The notes under the pieces are model-generated. The model was not told the origin of the DNA. It saw only the letters and a program-made list of their open reading frames with translations, and ran no database searches. A DNA stretch of 64,000 bases from CAZTAO01 sp964611645 (GTDB lineage: Bacteria > Armatimonadota > UBA5829), in assembly GCA_964611645.1 (NCBI GenBank), contig CAZTAO010000010.1, positions 59,507 to 123,506 on the forward strand, read 5' to 3'. The position numbers and the translations under genes are program-made. Of the stretch, positions 6,912-15,423 are shown piece by piece. Each line of letters begins with the position of its first letter. Position 1 is the stretch's first letter.

Positions 6912-8918
6912 ATGCGAATAGGTGTATTTGTCTGCTGGTGCGGATCTAATATTGCTAAGACGGTGGATGTCTCCGAGGCTGCTAAGGCGGCGGCGGAGTT
7001 TCCTGGGGTGGCGTACAGCACCGACTATCAGTATATGTGCAGCGAGCCTGGGCAGAACCTGATTAAGGATGCTGTCCGCGAGCACAAGCTGGATCGAATT
7101 GTTGTGTCCGCCTGCTCTCCGCGCCTGCATGAGCCTACTTTCCAGCGCTGTATCGCCGAAACTGGCCTCAACCCCTATATGGTAGAGATGGCCAACATCC
7201 GCGAGCAGTGCAGTTGGGTGCATGAGCGGACCCCGGAGACCACCCAGAAAGCCATCGATCTCATCCGAATGGCTGTGGCTAAGGTTGCCAAGAATGAGCC
7301 GCTCCACACCAAGAGTATAGCCCTCACCAAGAAGGCGCTGGTGATCGGTGGAGGAATCGCCGGAATCCAGGCCGCTTTGGACATCGCCGACGCCGGCTAC
7401 CCGGTGGTGCTGGTCGAGCGAACTCCCAGCATCGGCGGCCGAATGGCCCAGTATGACAAGACCTTCCCGACACTGGACTGCGCGGCCTGCATCCTCACGC
7501 CCAAGATGGTAGACTGCGCCAGCCACCCCCTCATCGATATCTGGACATACTCCGAGGTGGAGGAGGTCAAGGGGTTCGTGGGCAACTTCGAGGTCAAGGT
7601 CCGAAAACGGGCAAAGAGCGTAATCGACAAACTCTGCACCGGCTGTGGGCTTTGCCTGGAGAAGTGCCCGGTGAAGACCATTTCCAGCGAGTTCGACGAG
7701 GGCATGGGCAAGCGGCGCGCCATCTACAGACCGTTCCCGCAGGCTGTGCCTAACAAGCCCGTCATCGACCGCGTCAACTGTCGCCTGTGGAACGAGCAGA
7801 AGTGCGGGGTCTGCCAGAAGGTCTGCCCAACCGGCGCCATCGATTACGACCAGACCGATGAGATAGTGGAAGAGAAGTTCGGGGCGATTGTTGTGGCAAC
7901 AGGCTTCGACCTCTGGGACCATTCCAGCCTCGGCGAGTATGGATACGGCAAGTACCCGGACGTGATCTCGGCCATCCAGTACGAGCGGCTGATGAATGCG
8001 TCAGGACCGACCGAAGGCCACATCGAGAGGCCGTCCGACGGCAAGACTCCAAAGTCGATAGCGTTCCTGTCTTGCATCGGCAGCCGCGACAGCACCCACG
8101 GCTACGCCTACTGCTCCAAGGTATGCTGCATGTACAATGCCAAGCAGGCGCTCTTGTCCAAGGACAAGCTGCACGATGTGGACGTGTATGTGTTCTACAT
8201 GGACATCCGTGCCAACGGCAAGGGCTATGAGGAGTTTGTCCAGCGGACCATCGAGGACTACGGCGCGAACTATGTGCGCGGCAGGGTCTCGCGGATATAC
8301 CCGGATAACGGCCAGATGGTGGTCAAGGCAGCCGACACCTTGCTGGGCAAGGCGATAGAGGTGCGGGTCGACCTGGTGGTGCTGGCGACTGCAATGAAGC
8401 CCCAGGACGACGCCAAAGACCTCGCCCGGATGTTGGGTATCTCGACAGACCAGTACAACTGGTTCTCGGAAGCGCACCCCAAACTCAAGCCGGTGGAAGT
8501 CTTGAGCGATGGCATATACCTGGCGGGCGCGTGCCAGTATCCCAAGGACATCCCGGACACAGTCGCCCAGGCCAGCGGCGCCGCGAGCAAGGCGATTGTG
8601 CTCTTCAGCAAGGAAGCCATCAAGAGCGAGCCGATGATCTCCTACATCCACGAGGACACCTGCGCGGGATGCGGGCTCTGCACGGAGGTTTGCCCGTTCA
8701 CGGCAATTGAGCTTACCGATGTGATGGACAGAGAGAAGTCCACACGCGAGAAACAGGTAACAAAGAAGGTAGCCAGGGTCAACGAGGGCCTGTGCAAAGG
8801 CTGCGGCACCTGCGCCGCCGCCTGCCGAAGCCAATCCGCCAGACTGAGAGGCTTCGAAGCCAACCAGATACTGGCAGAAATAGACGCCCTGGCTGATGTT
8901 GTGGAGATGAGGAAGTAA
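6912..8918 (+). CDS. hdrA: Heterodisulfide reductase subunit A-like FAD and Fe-S protein (HdrA)
   Basis: 668 residues, typical HdrA length. The N-terminal domain has a CWC motif at 8-10. An FAD-binding GGGIAG motif lies at 146-151. Cys clusters include CTGCGLCLEKCP (242-253) and a second set at Cys 290, 298, 301 and 305. A CCMYNAKQA signature falls in the middle. Two C-terminal ferredoxin motifs, CAGCGLCTEVCP and CKGCGTCAAAC, complete the set. HdrA carries the bifurcating FAD that splits electron pairs between ferredoxin and HdrBC. No selenocysteine or fused MvhD domain is seen; MvhD is the separate next gene. The spacing to mvhD is 15 bases. Confidence 0.95.
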   Translation: MRIGVFVCWCGSNIAKTVDVSEAAKAAAEFPGVAYSTDYQYMCSEPGQNLIKDAVREHKLDRIVVSACSPRLHEPTFQRCIAETGLNPYMVEMANIREQCSWVHERTPETTQKAIDLIRMAVAKVAKNEPLHTKSIALTKKALVIGGGIAGIQAALDIADAGYPVVLVERTPSIGGRMAQYDKTFPTLDCAACILTPKMVDCASHPLIDIWTYSEVEEVKGFVGNFEVKVRKRAKSVIDKLCTGCGLCLEKCPVKTISSEFDEGMGKRRAIYRPFPQAVPNKPVIDRVNCRLWNEQKCGVCQKVCPTGAIDYDQTDEIVEEKFGAIVVATGFDLWDHSSLGEYGYGKYPDVISAIQYERLMNASGPTEGHIERPSDGKTPKSIAFLSCIGSRDSTHGYAYCSKVCCMYNAKQALLSKDKLHDVDVYVFYMDIRANGKGYEEFVQRTIEDYGANYVRGRVSRIYPDNGQMVVKAADTLLGKAIEVRVDLVVLATAMKPQDDAKDLARMLGISTDQYNWFSEAHPKLKPVEVLSDGIYLAGACQYPKDIPDTVAQASGAASKAIVLFSKEAIKSEPMISYIHEDTCAGCGLCTEVCPFTAIELTDVMDREKSTREKQVTKKVARVNEGLCKGCGTCAAACRSQSARLRGFEANQILAEIDALADVVEMRK

Positions 8919-8933
8919 ACCAACAGGTGGGAT

Positions 8934-9413
8934 ATGACTGAACAACAATCAACTGCAAACGCGCAAGAGGCGGCAAGTTCTGAGAAGCAGCCGACTATTC
9001 TTGCGATCCTGTGCAACTGGTGCAGCTATGCGGGGGCAGACCTTGCGGGGAGCACCCGGCTGCATTACCCTGAGAGCGTGCGCATCGTGCGGGTGCCCTG
9101 CTCCGGGCGGGTGGACCCTATGTTTGTGCTCAAGGGGTTCCAGAAAGGGTTCGATGGCGTGATGGTGCTGGGGTGCCACCCTGGCGACTGCCACTACGCC
9201 AAAGGCAACTACTACACCCGCCGCAGGATAGCCATGCTCAAAGACCTCCTCAAGGCCCTGGGCATAGCCGAGGATCGGTTCCACTTCGAGTGGGTGTCCG
9301 CGAGCGAGGGGCACAGGTTCGCGCAGTTGATAAATGAGTTTACCGAAAGTGTGAAGAAGCTCGGGCCGTTTGCGGGAGTGGATGCGGTCGAGGCAGGTGC
9401 AGCCAATGGTTGA
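8934..9413 (+). CDS. mvhD: MvhD/FlxD-type [2Fe-2S] electron-transfer subunit
   Basis: 159 residues of the methyl-viologen-reducing hydrogenase delta family. Conserved cysteines are at 27 and 30 (CNWC), 56 (PCSGRVD), and 81 and 86 (GCHPGDC), which bind a [2Fe-2S] cluster. The family links HdrA to an electron donor module. No hydrogenase large or small subunit is present here; the flxA/flxB-like genes downstream make an NAD(P)H donor more likely than hydrogen. An AGGTGG site precedes the ATG, and the 3' end overlaps the next gene by 8 bases. Confidence 0.93.
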   Translation: MTEQQSTANAQEAASSEKQPTILAILCNWCSYAGADLAGSTRLHYPESVRIVRVPCSGRVDPMFVLKGFQKGFDGVMVLGCHPGDCHYAKGNYYTRRRIAMLKDLLKALGIAEDRFHFEWVSASEGHRFAQLINEFTESVKKLGPFAGVDAVEAGAANG

Positions 9414-10353
9414 TGTGCAGGAAGCGATCCGCGACGCGGCGCGCAAGGTATTGGAGAGCGGGGAGGTCTCGCAGGTGATAGGTTGGGGGGCGGGTTCCGT
9501 GCCGTTCAAAACAACGCCGGTATTCATCACCAAGCCGGAGGATGTGGGCAAGCTGGTCTGGAACCCGGCGTGCGTGAACAACCCGTCGGTGTACCTGCCC
9601 AAGCTCGCGAAAGACAAGAAAGTCGCGATAGTGGCAAAGCCATGCGACATCCGCAGCATTGTCGCCCTTATCCAGGAAAAGCAGATATCCCGGGAGAACC
9701 TCTACATCATCGGCCTCAACTGCCGCGGGGTGGTCGACGCTTTCAACCTGGACGCCCAGGATATCCGCCTGCAGGATGTGACTGGTCTCGAATGGACCGA
9801 CTCCGGCCTCAAAGTCACCACAACTAACGGCTCCACCGACCTGGATTGCTCTGATTGCCTGCGGGATATGTGCAACCTCTGCGACAAGCGCACCCCCGCG
9901 ATATTCGACGAGAAGTTCGGGGAAGCGGTCGAGCCGAAGTTTGTGGAAGTATACGATATTCCGGAGATGCCCGAGGAGAGGCGCGCATATTGGGCGGAGC
10001 AGTTCAGCCGATGCATCCGGTGCTACGGCTGCAGGCAGGTTTGCCCGAGCTGCTACTGCAAGCTGTGCTTCGCCGACCGCATCGAACCCAAGTGGACCGC
10101 GAAAAAAGCCACGACGAATGAAACGTGGATGTTCCACGCCACCAGATCGATGCACCTGGTTGGGCGATGTGTGCAGTGCGGCGAGTGCGAGAGAGCGTGC
10201 CCGATGGGCATCCCAATCGCGCAGCTCAACCGCGAGATGGCTGCGGTAGTCAAAGACCGCTACGGCTTCGAGGCCGGCGACCCGGACGCCGAGGCCGAAC
10301 TGTTTGGCACATACAAAGACGAAGACTTCGATCCAGGGCACCATTCCGAGTAG
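9406..10353 (+). CDS. FrhB-like [4Fe-4S] electron-transfer protein of the Hdr-Flx complex
   Basis: 315 residues from ATG 9406, chosen because CAGGTG precedes it and upstream codons overlap mvhD. The N-terminal part resembles the F420 hydrogenase/dehydrogenase beta fold (KVAIVAKPCDIRSIVALIQE). Cysteine-rich parts follow: CSDCLRDMCNLC, CIRCYGCRQVCPSCYCKLC and CVQCGECERACP. This suggests at least two cubane clusters plus extra ligands. Its operon position matches a FlxC-type adaptor between MvhD and the FlxB-FlxA dehydrogenase module. Whether it binds F420 or flavin cannot be judged. Confidence 0.82.
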   Translation: MVDVQEAIRDAARKVLESGEVSQVIGWGAGSVPFKTTPVFITKPEDVGKLVWNPACVNNPSVYLPKLAKDKKVAIVAKPCDIRSIVALIQEKQISRENLYIIGLNCRGVVDAFNLDAQDIRLQDVTGLEWTDSGLKVTTTNGSTDLDCSDCLRDMCNLCDKRTPAIFDEKFGEAVEPKFVEVYDIPEMPEERRAYWAEQFSRCIRCYGCRQVCPSCYCKLCFADRIEPKWTAKKATTNETWMFHATRSMHLVGRCVQCGECERACPMGIPIAQLNREMAAVVKDRYGFEAGDPDAEAELFGTYKDEDFDPGHHSE

Positions 10354-10420
10354 GTGATGGGTTTTGGGTGTTGGGTGATGGACACCGGGGGTTAGGTGCT
10401 GGGTGTTAGGTGATGGGGGG
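10354..10420. repeat. Left GGTGTTGGGTGATGGG-type repeat flanking the four-helix-bundle gene
   Basis: G/T-rich iterations of GGGTGTT(A/G)GGTGATGG begin at the stop of the FrhB-like gene. The segment 10394-10417 matches the reverse complement of 10802-10831 at about 22 of 24 positions. The two repeats therefore form inverted arms around 10432-10833. Confidence 0.75.
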
Positions 10421-10431
10421 AGAGCGGTTCT

Positions 10432-10833
10432 GTGGGCGAGACCTCGGTTAACAGTTTTCGGGATCTGCGGGTGTGGAAGCAGGGAATGGACCTGGTGGAA
10501 ATGGTCTATAAGGCGACGCAGAGCTTTCCAAACTGTGAGACGTACGGCCTGGCAAACCAAATGCGACGCGCGGCGGTTTCCGTGCCCTCGAATATAGCCG
10601 AAGGCCACACACGGCAGCACTTGCGCGAATATTTGCAATATGTTTCGATGGCTCAGGGGTCTCTAGCGGAGTTGCAGACCCAGGCTGAGATTGCGGGAAG
10701 GTTGAGTTACATTGGGAAGCAGGAGTTGAGTGGGTTATTGAATGCGGCTACGGCTTTGGCGAAGCAGTTGTATAGTCTGCGCAATGCCTTGGCGACAAAA
10801 TCCAACACCCAACACCTAACACCCAACACCTGA
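10432..10833 (+). CDS. Four-helix-bundle protein (S23 / bIVP family)
   Basis: 133 residues from GTG 10432. The family hallmarks are present: FRDLRVWKQGMDLVEMVYKA, the NQMRRAAVSVPSNIAEG core, and a C-terminal helix pair. These proteins were first seen inside 23S rRNA intervening sequences and are related to Avd accessory proteins; free-standing copies are frequent and of unknown function. The last residues (NTQHLTPNT) are encoded by the right-hand repeat. The gene splits the redox operon between the FrhB-like gene and flxB and looks like a mobile or domesticated cassette. Confidence 0.85.
   Translation: MGETSVNSFRDLRVWKQGMDLVEMVYKATQSFPNCETYGLANQMRRAAVSVPSNIAEGHTRQHLREYLQYVSMAQGSLAELQTQAEIAGRLSYIGKQELSGLLNAATALAKQLYSLRNALATKSNTQHLTPNT
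10802..10831. repeat. Right ACACCCAACACCTAAC-type repeat flanking the four-helix-bundle gene
   Basis: The C/A-rich run is the inverted partner of 10394-10417. It encodes the C-terminal residues of the four-helix-bundle protein and ends 12 bases before the flxB start. Confidence 0.75.
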
Positions 10834-10843
10834 AGGATAACAC

Positions 10844-11881
10844 ATGACAGAAAAGATATTGCCCAAGAGAAGCATGCCGCAGTTCCTCAGCGAACTGATG
10901 AAGACACAGATGGTTGTAGCGCCTATGCCACGGGACACTGCTCCAGCCGAGTTTCGTGAGTTGAAAGCAGGCGACGCGCCGATCATAGATGGCAGTGTGC
11001 CGATGTCTCCGCCCAAGGATTACCTCCTGCCCCGGCATGAGCCTCTGATCAAGGTGAGGACAGGTGAGGATGGGACCAAGGTCGAATCGCTGGTGCCGGA
11101 GTCGAAGCCGTGGGTGATGCTGGGGGCATGGCTGCCGGATGCTCAGGCGACTCTGATTCTGGACAAGGTGTTCCTCGACGACAAGTTCAGGGACCCCTAC
11201 TACGCCGCCCGGCGCGAGAGTATGACAATGGTTGCGGTCGTCCCGGCGCATCCGAGATGGAGCTGGTTCTGCGCCGCGACAGATGAAGTAATAGGCTGGA
11301 GGCAGAGCGCCGACGTAATCACCTACGACATCGGCGACTCCCTCTACTTCGAGGCGATTACCGACAAGGGCGAAGATCTCCTCCGTTCCCTGAGCGGAGT
11401 CGAAGGGCTATCCGATCCTGCCGATGCAGCCAAAGCAAAAAGGGAAGAGGTCTGGAAAGCTTTCTCTCAAACAGGCTGTGGCGATTTCACCGGCGACAAC
11501 GCGTTCGAGCGGTTGCTTTGGGAAAGCCCTATATGGGAAGAGATCGGAGACAAGTGCGTCTCTTGCGGAATCTGCACCTACAGTTGCCCAAGCTGCAGTT
11601 GTTTCGACGTGCAGGATGAGACCAGCGCAGGCTGCGTGACCCGATACAGATGCCGAGACACCTGCCAGTTCTGTGAGTTCACCCTAATGGGCGCGGGCCA
11701 CAACCCAAGGCACAACCAGGTCCCGAGAAGCCGCCAGCGCCTGATGCACAAGTTCAAATATCAGCGAGAGCAGTTCGGGATGACAGCCTGCACCGGCTGC
11801 GGCAGATGCGTGGAGCTTTGCCCGGTGAACATCGACGTGCGGGATGTGCTGATGAGAACTTGCGCGGTAGGCGAGGCGTAG
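10844..11881 (+). CDS. FlxB-like ferredoxin-type subunit (sulfhydrogenase beta / AsrA family)
   Basis: 345 residues. The N-terminal half is a non-Fe-S domain typical of the HydB/AsrA family (VMLGAWLPDAQATLILDKVF, PYYAARRESM). The C-terminal half holds two ferredoxin motifs, CVSCGICTYSCPSC and CTGCGRCVELCP, with CRDTCQFC in between. In Flx complexes this subunit carries electrons from the FAD/NAD(P)H subunit toward MvhD-HdrA. An AAGGA site precedes the ATG. It is followed 61 bases later by the flxA-like gene. Confidence 0.85.
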   Translation: MTEKILPKRSMPQFLSELMKTQMVVAPMPRDTAPAEFRELKAGDAPIIDGSVPMSPPKDYLLPRHEPLIKVRTGEDGTKVESLVPESKPWVMLGAWLPDAQATLILDKVFLDDKFRDPYYAARRESMTMVAVVPAHPRWSWFCAATDEVIGWRQSADVITYDIGDSLYFEAITDKGEDLLRSLSGVEGLSDPADAAKAKREEVWKAFSQTGCGDFTGDNAFERLLWESPIWEEIGDKCVSCGICTYSCPSCSCFDVQDETSAGCVTRYRCRDTCQFCEFTLMGAGHNPRHNQVPRSRQRLMHKFKYQREQFGMTACTGCGRCVELCPVNIDVRDVLMRTCAVGEA

Positions 11882-11942
11882 GCGCGTGGAAGAGTAATGA
11901 GTAGAGCTTCAATAGCACAGTTATTAAAGGAACTGATTCATA

Positions 11943-12797
11943 ATGACTAACACAGAAACCTCGCGACTGCATCTATGCGAAAACCCCTGGGAGCCTAAGC
12001 TGGCCACCCTGGAAGAAGTCCGGGTGGAGACTTGGGACACCAAGACCTTTAAGGCGGTGTTTCAGGATGAGGGTTACCGCGACAGCTTTGCTTATGAACC
12101 GGGGCAATTTCAGTTGGTCTCGGTGTTTGGGATGGGGGAGGCTACTTTTTGCCTTACCTCCAGCCCTACCCGTAAGGGTTATATTGAGTTTTCTGTAAAG
12201 AAAGTAGGGTCGGTTACCGGGGCGCTGCACGATATGTCCGGCGGGGAGACCGTGGGCATCCGCGCGCCGCTGGGCAACTGGTTCCCTTACCACGAATGGA
12301 AAGGCAAGAAGCTGCTGTTTATTGGGGGCGGGATCGGAATGGCCCCGATGCGGTCGCTGCTGAACTTCTGCCTGGATAACCGCGCCGATTACTCCGACAT
12401 CACCACCATCTACGGCGCCCGCACCCCCGGCGACCTCTGCTTTACATACGAGTTCGACCAGTGGAACACCGACGCCAAGCTGCACCTGACGGTCGATGCA
12501 GGCGACGACAACTGGAAAGACCACGTAGGCCACGTGCCCGGTTACCTCAAGGAACTTGCACCATCGCCGGATAACACCATCGCCATCACCTGCGGCCCGC
12601 CTATCATGATCAAGTTCGCGCTCGTGGAACTGGGCAACCTGGGCTTCCAGCCGGAGCAGATATACACCACGCTGGAAATGAAGATGAAGTGCGGTATAGG
12701 CAAGTGCGGCAGGTGCAACATCGGCAGCAAGTTCGTCTGCCTGGACGGTCCGGTCTTCTCCTACGACCAGATCAAGGACCTGCCACCGGAGTTCTGA
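11943..12797 (+). CDS. FlxA-like FAD- and NAD(P)H-binding oxidoreductase subunit
   Basis: 284 residues of the ferredoxin-NADP reductase superfamily (sulfhydrogenase gamma/AsrB branch). A FAD-binding barrel (YEPGQFQLVSVFG, SVKKVGSVTGAL) is followed by a nucleotide-binding domain with FIGGGIGMAPMRSLL. A C-terminal [2Fe-2S] site, CGIGKCGRCNIG plus VCLDGP, completes it. It should oxidise NADH or NADPH and feed the Hdr complex. It is the last gene of the operon, with a hairpin terminator 46 bases downstream. It could also be a dihydroorotate-dehydrogenase electron-transfer-like protein, but the neighbours argue for Flx. Confidence 0.9.
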   Translation: MTNTETSRLHLCENPWEPKLATLEEVRVETWDTKTFKAVFQDEGYRDSFAYEPGQFQLVSVFGMGEATFCLTSSPTRKGYIEFSVKKVGSVTGALHDMSGGETVGIRAPLGNWFPYHEWKGKKLLFIGGGIGMAPMRSLLNFCLDNRADYSDITTIYGARTPGDLCFTYEFDQWNTDAKLHLTVDAGDDNWKDHVGHVPGYLKELAPSPDNTIAITCGPPIMIKFALVELGNLGFQPEQIYTTLEMKMKCGIGKCGRCNIGSKFVCLDGPVFSYDQIKDLPPEF

Positions 12798-12842
12798 GCG
12801 GACCAACAGGGGACAGAGCGCAATAGAACAACCAGACGCAAA

Positions 12843-12876
12843 ACGCAGATAGCACGTTCATCTGTGCTATCTGCGT
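12843..12876. terminator. Perfect 13-base-pair hairpin between convergent genes
   Basis: ACGCAGATAGCAC (12843-12855) pairs perfectly with 12864-12876 around an 8-base loop. It lies between the end of the flxA-like gene and the end of the convergent gene at 12907-14103, so it could serve both. No long T run follows. Confidence 0.55.
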
Positions 12877-12906
12877 CATATGTGGTTGCTCTTGGCTGCT
12901 TCTGGT

Positions 12907-14103
12907 CTACTTCAGGCTTATTCTTGTTACGTTGCCCATTGCGGCTTTGATTTTCACGTTTCTCTTGCCGATTTTGACATCGGCGAGCCTGTCTCGGAAC
13001 TCCTCGCCGTTGAGCAGGGTTTTTATCGAGATCGTGCCCTGGTTGCCCTCAAACTTCTCTTTGCCGATGATCTTTACGTGGCCTCTGAACTTGCCCAGAG
13101 CCTTCTTCAGAGCCTGCATGTCCTGATACTCGACGCCTTCGGCCACCACTCTCACTATCCTGCCGCTCACAACCTGCCTGGCCCACTCAGCCAGCACCCT
13201 TGCGGCAAACTCCTTCTCATTGCCCGCGACCAGCTTGGTCCCGGCATCGTCCAGCGCCTTCATTGCGGCCTGCTGGAAACTGCTTGTGGTGATGCCCTTG
13301 CCTTCTGTCTGCTTGTAGGTGAAGATGACGTCCCCGGTGTCCGCATATACCATTCTGGCGGTCAGGAGCGCATTGGCCGACTGGAACCCCTCGGTGCCGT
13401 CCACCCCAGAGAGGTCCTGCTGCGCCGCGTCTGCGCTGCCCAGCAGGAGAATCTCAGCGCCCTGGTCCATTGCCAGCAGGGCTGCCGCCTTGGCGTCTCC
13501 GCGAATCTTGGCCCTGTTGGCCTCGTTCTGGATCAGCTTGGTGACAACTTCCTGGTCCACCAGGTCAAACTTGGTGTCCGCCAGCGCCCGCATGATAGCG
13601 ACTGAGCTGGAGGGGGTCTTAGTTACGGGCTTGCCGCCGATCTCCTCGCTGAAAGCCACCATTACCTTCGGCCGCTCCATCTGGTCGTATATCTCCTCGA
13701 TGTCCTGCAAAGCGCCGATCAAGCTGATGAGCTTGACTTTGGCTTTGATCTTCATCGTGAGCAGGATGTAGCCCTCAATCTTCTCGGTCTTCGGGTAGCC
13801 GTCCACAGCCTCCCAAGTGCTGATGAAGCCTTCGGACCTGGTGAGGATGGTCTGCTTCACGATGTCATAGTCCTCGCCGACCGTCTCCGACTTCACAAAA
13901 ACCCCAACGCCCGCTTCCACGGCATTGCGCTTGGCAGCGTTGGTGGCCTCATCGGTCGCTTTCGCGATATCGCCATCCTCAACCGCCGCCTGCCCGGTGG
14001 CCGTTATTTCGATTTCCGAGGCTCCGCTCGTTCCTCCGGCTGCCCAAACGCCGCCGGCCCAAAGCCCCAATATCAGGACGAATGCCAAAACAAGGTATCG
14101 CAT
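12907..14103 (-). CDS. Secreted LPP20/FlgT-CsgG-like envelope protein
   Basis: 398 residues from ATG 14103 (MRYLVLAFVLILGL), preceded by GGGAGG; a longer frame would bury the signal peptide. After the signal sequence there is a LPP20/FlgT N-terminal-like domain (EATNAAKRNAVEAGVGVFVKS). A CsgG/GNA1162-like alpha/beta domain follows (VMVAFSEE ... GAEILLLGSA ... LTARMVYADTGDVIFTYK). The C-terminal domain ends near ISLK. Such proteins sit in the periplasm or outer membrane and bind other envelope components. Two more CsgG-like proteins occur at 40841 and 55699. The exact role is unknown. Confidence 0.75.
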   Translation of the reverse strand: MRYLVLAFVLILGLWAGGVWAAGGTSGASEIEITATGQAAVEDGDIAKATDEATNAAKRNAVEAGVGVFVKSETVGEDYDIVKQTILTRSEGFISTWEAVDGYPKTEKIEGYILLTMKIKAKVKLISLIGALQDIEEIYDQMERPKVMVAFSEEIGGKPVTKTPSSSVAIMRALADTKFDLVDQEVVTKLIQNEANRAKIRGDAKAAALLAMDQGAEILLLGSADAAQQDLSGVDGTEGFQSANALLTARMVYADTGDVIFTYKQTEGKGITTSSFQQAAMKALDDAGTKLVAGNEKEFAARVLAEWARQVVSGRIVRVVAEGVEYQDMQALKKALGKFRGHVKIIGKEKFEGNQGTISIKTLLNGEEFRDRLADVKIGKRNVKIKAAMGNVTRISLK

Positions 14104-14213
14104 TAGTTTGCCCTCCCAGAAAAAGAGCCCATTGGCTCGGTGCCGCGTCAAAACTCAATCAGCTACACCTTCAATATAGACGCATGAATCCCCTTCAGAT
14201 TGACGTACATAAT

Positions 14214-14251
14214 AGCAAAAAGGGGCAAGACGCATAATACGTCTCGCCCCT
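14214..14251 (-). terminator. Intrinsic terminator of the outer-membrane protein gene
   Basis: A 12-base stem with one mismatch (14221-14232 pairing with 14240-14251). On the minus strand it is followed by a TTTT run (14220-14217). It stands about 55 bases past the stop of the gene at 14307-15107. Confidence 0.7.
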
Positions 14252-14306
14252 GCGATAGCAGATGATTGTCCCGGCGATTGCCGAAACCGGTCTATACTGG
14301 CCTCGG

Positions 14307-15107
14307 CTAGAACTTCTTGCCGATGGACAGGCACCAATTGACGGAGTTTTCGTGTCCGGTCGTTGAATCGATTGCGATGGGGCCGGACGATGAGATGTAA
14401 CTGAACGCAGGTATGGAGAGCTTCTGTCGCAGGAACCACACACCTACGTTGAGGGTCAGATCGTTCTGCATGCCGTATGTCGCGTTCACGAAAGCCGATA
14501 TGTCGGTCGAGCGCTCCACGTTGGGCACGCCGGTCATTGCAAACGTGTTCGTCTTGGTGATCGTTCCGGCGCCAAACATGAATGCAACGTCGGTGTCGGG
14601 GGTGGGTGGGATCTCGTAGGTGAGATAGGCCGAGTTCTTGCCGAAAGCATCCACACCGTCGCCGATGAACTGCCCGACTTCCACGCCGATGTATTGGTTG
14701 AAGCGGTAGCCCAGATGGACCTCACCAACATTCTCTGCCCACTGGCTGCCGCCTGCTTCTGTCGGGGCAGCATACCACGCGCCCAGGCGGAACATGGAGC
14801 CAGATTTGGCGTCTATCATCTTGAAAGCCTCGCCCGAGAGCATAAGGCCGCCCGCATCCTGCGACTGGCTTCCACCGGCCAACAAGACCGTGCCAGGGGC
14901 AGTAACCGTGGGCAAGATGTTCTTGAAGCTGAACCGGGCGTAGCCGACGTTTATGTGTCCGCCCAAGTCTTTCTGCACGAGGCTTTCCGCCCCGAACTCA
15001 TTGCCGCTTACCTCGATGGTGGGAACTGCTGAAAACGGACCTGCATACAAAACCGCACTTGTCGCCAAGAGCGCTACGCAGGCGATGACCAGCACCGTGA
15101 ATCTCAT
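14307..15107 (-). CDS. Putative outer-membrane beta-barrel protein
   Basis: 266 residues with a clear signal peptide (MRFTVLVIACVALLATSAVLYA). Alternating amphipathic strands (GYRFNQYIGVEVGQFIGDG, DLTLNVGVWFLRQKLSIP) follow, and the protein ends in an aromatic strand (SVNWCLSIGKKF), as expected for a barrel. AGGAGG lies before the ATG. The family is not recognised and it is shorter than typical porins. It is monocistronic with its own terminator and faces away from the ABC operon. Confidence 0.65.
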   Translation of the reverse strand: MRFTVLVIACVALLATSAVLYAGPFSAVPTIEVSGNEFGAESLVQKDLGGHINVGYARFSFKNILPTVTAPGTVLLAGGSQSQDAGGLMLSGEAFKMIDAKSGSMFRLGAWYAAPTEAGGSQWAENVGEVHLGYRFNQYIGVEVGQFIGDGVDAFGKNSAYLTYEIPPTPDTDVAFMFGAGTITKTNTFAMTGVPNVERSTDISAFVNATYGMQNDLTLNVGVWFLRQKLSIPAFSYISSSGPIAIDSTTGHENSVNWCLSIGKKF

Positions 15108-15423
15108 ACCAATGCCTCCTCCTAGTTATGTGCCTCTCGCGCACTCAGCGCAGGCCTCTATACGTAATTCAGCCAAAGGCTCACGAAATCCTTCCCGGGG
15201 TTACTCGAACACACGCAGGCGCTCCCGGAATGACACGCGCTGACACGCGACTACTCTATGTTCGCACATCCGCGCCGCCAACGCAACTCTGGCGCATTCA
15301 TGGCCCCTGCAAGGCCGCGACTTTTGGCATCAGGAGGATAAAGCGCCCACCACGCCTAACTATTGCAGGAGACAGCCCGAGCGGCAGTTTGTGTGCAGGG
15401 CAAGTGCGAGGTAGGCGGTAACG
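15108..15423. other. Divergent intergenic region
   Basis: 316 bases between the divergent outer-membrane gene and the ABC operon. It presumably holds both promoters, but no convincing -35/-10 pair was found. GAGGTAG shortly before 15424 serves the ABC gene, and GGAGG before 15107 serves the minus-strand gene. No gene or RNA was recognised. Confidence 0.5.

Noticed and set aside
6912..8918. Selenocysteine or MvhD fusion in HdrA
   Set aside because: No in-frame TGA interrupts the gene, and MvhD is a separate gene 15 bases downstream.
8001..8948. Minus-strand open frame opposite hdrA
   Set aside because: HdrA motifs are continuous on the plus strand; the opposite frame has no recognisable feature.
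8934..9413. A hydrogenase as electron donor for the Hdr complex
   Set aside because: MvhD alone suggested it, but no MvhA or MvhG gene is present, while FlxA/FlxB-like genes are.
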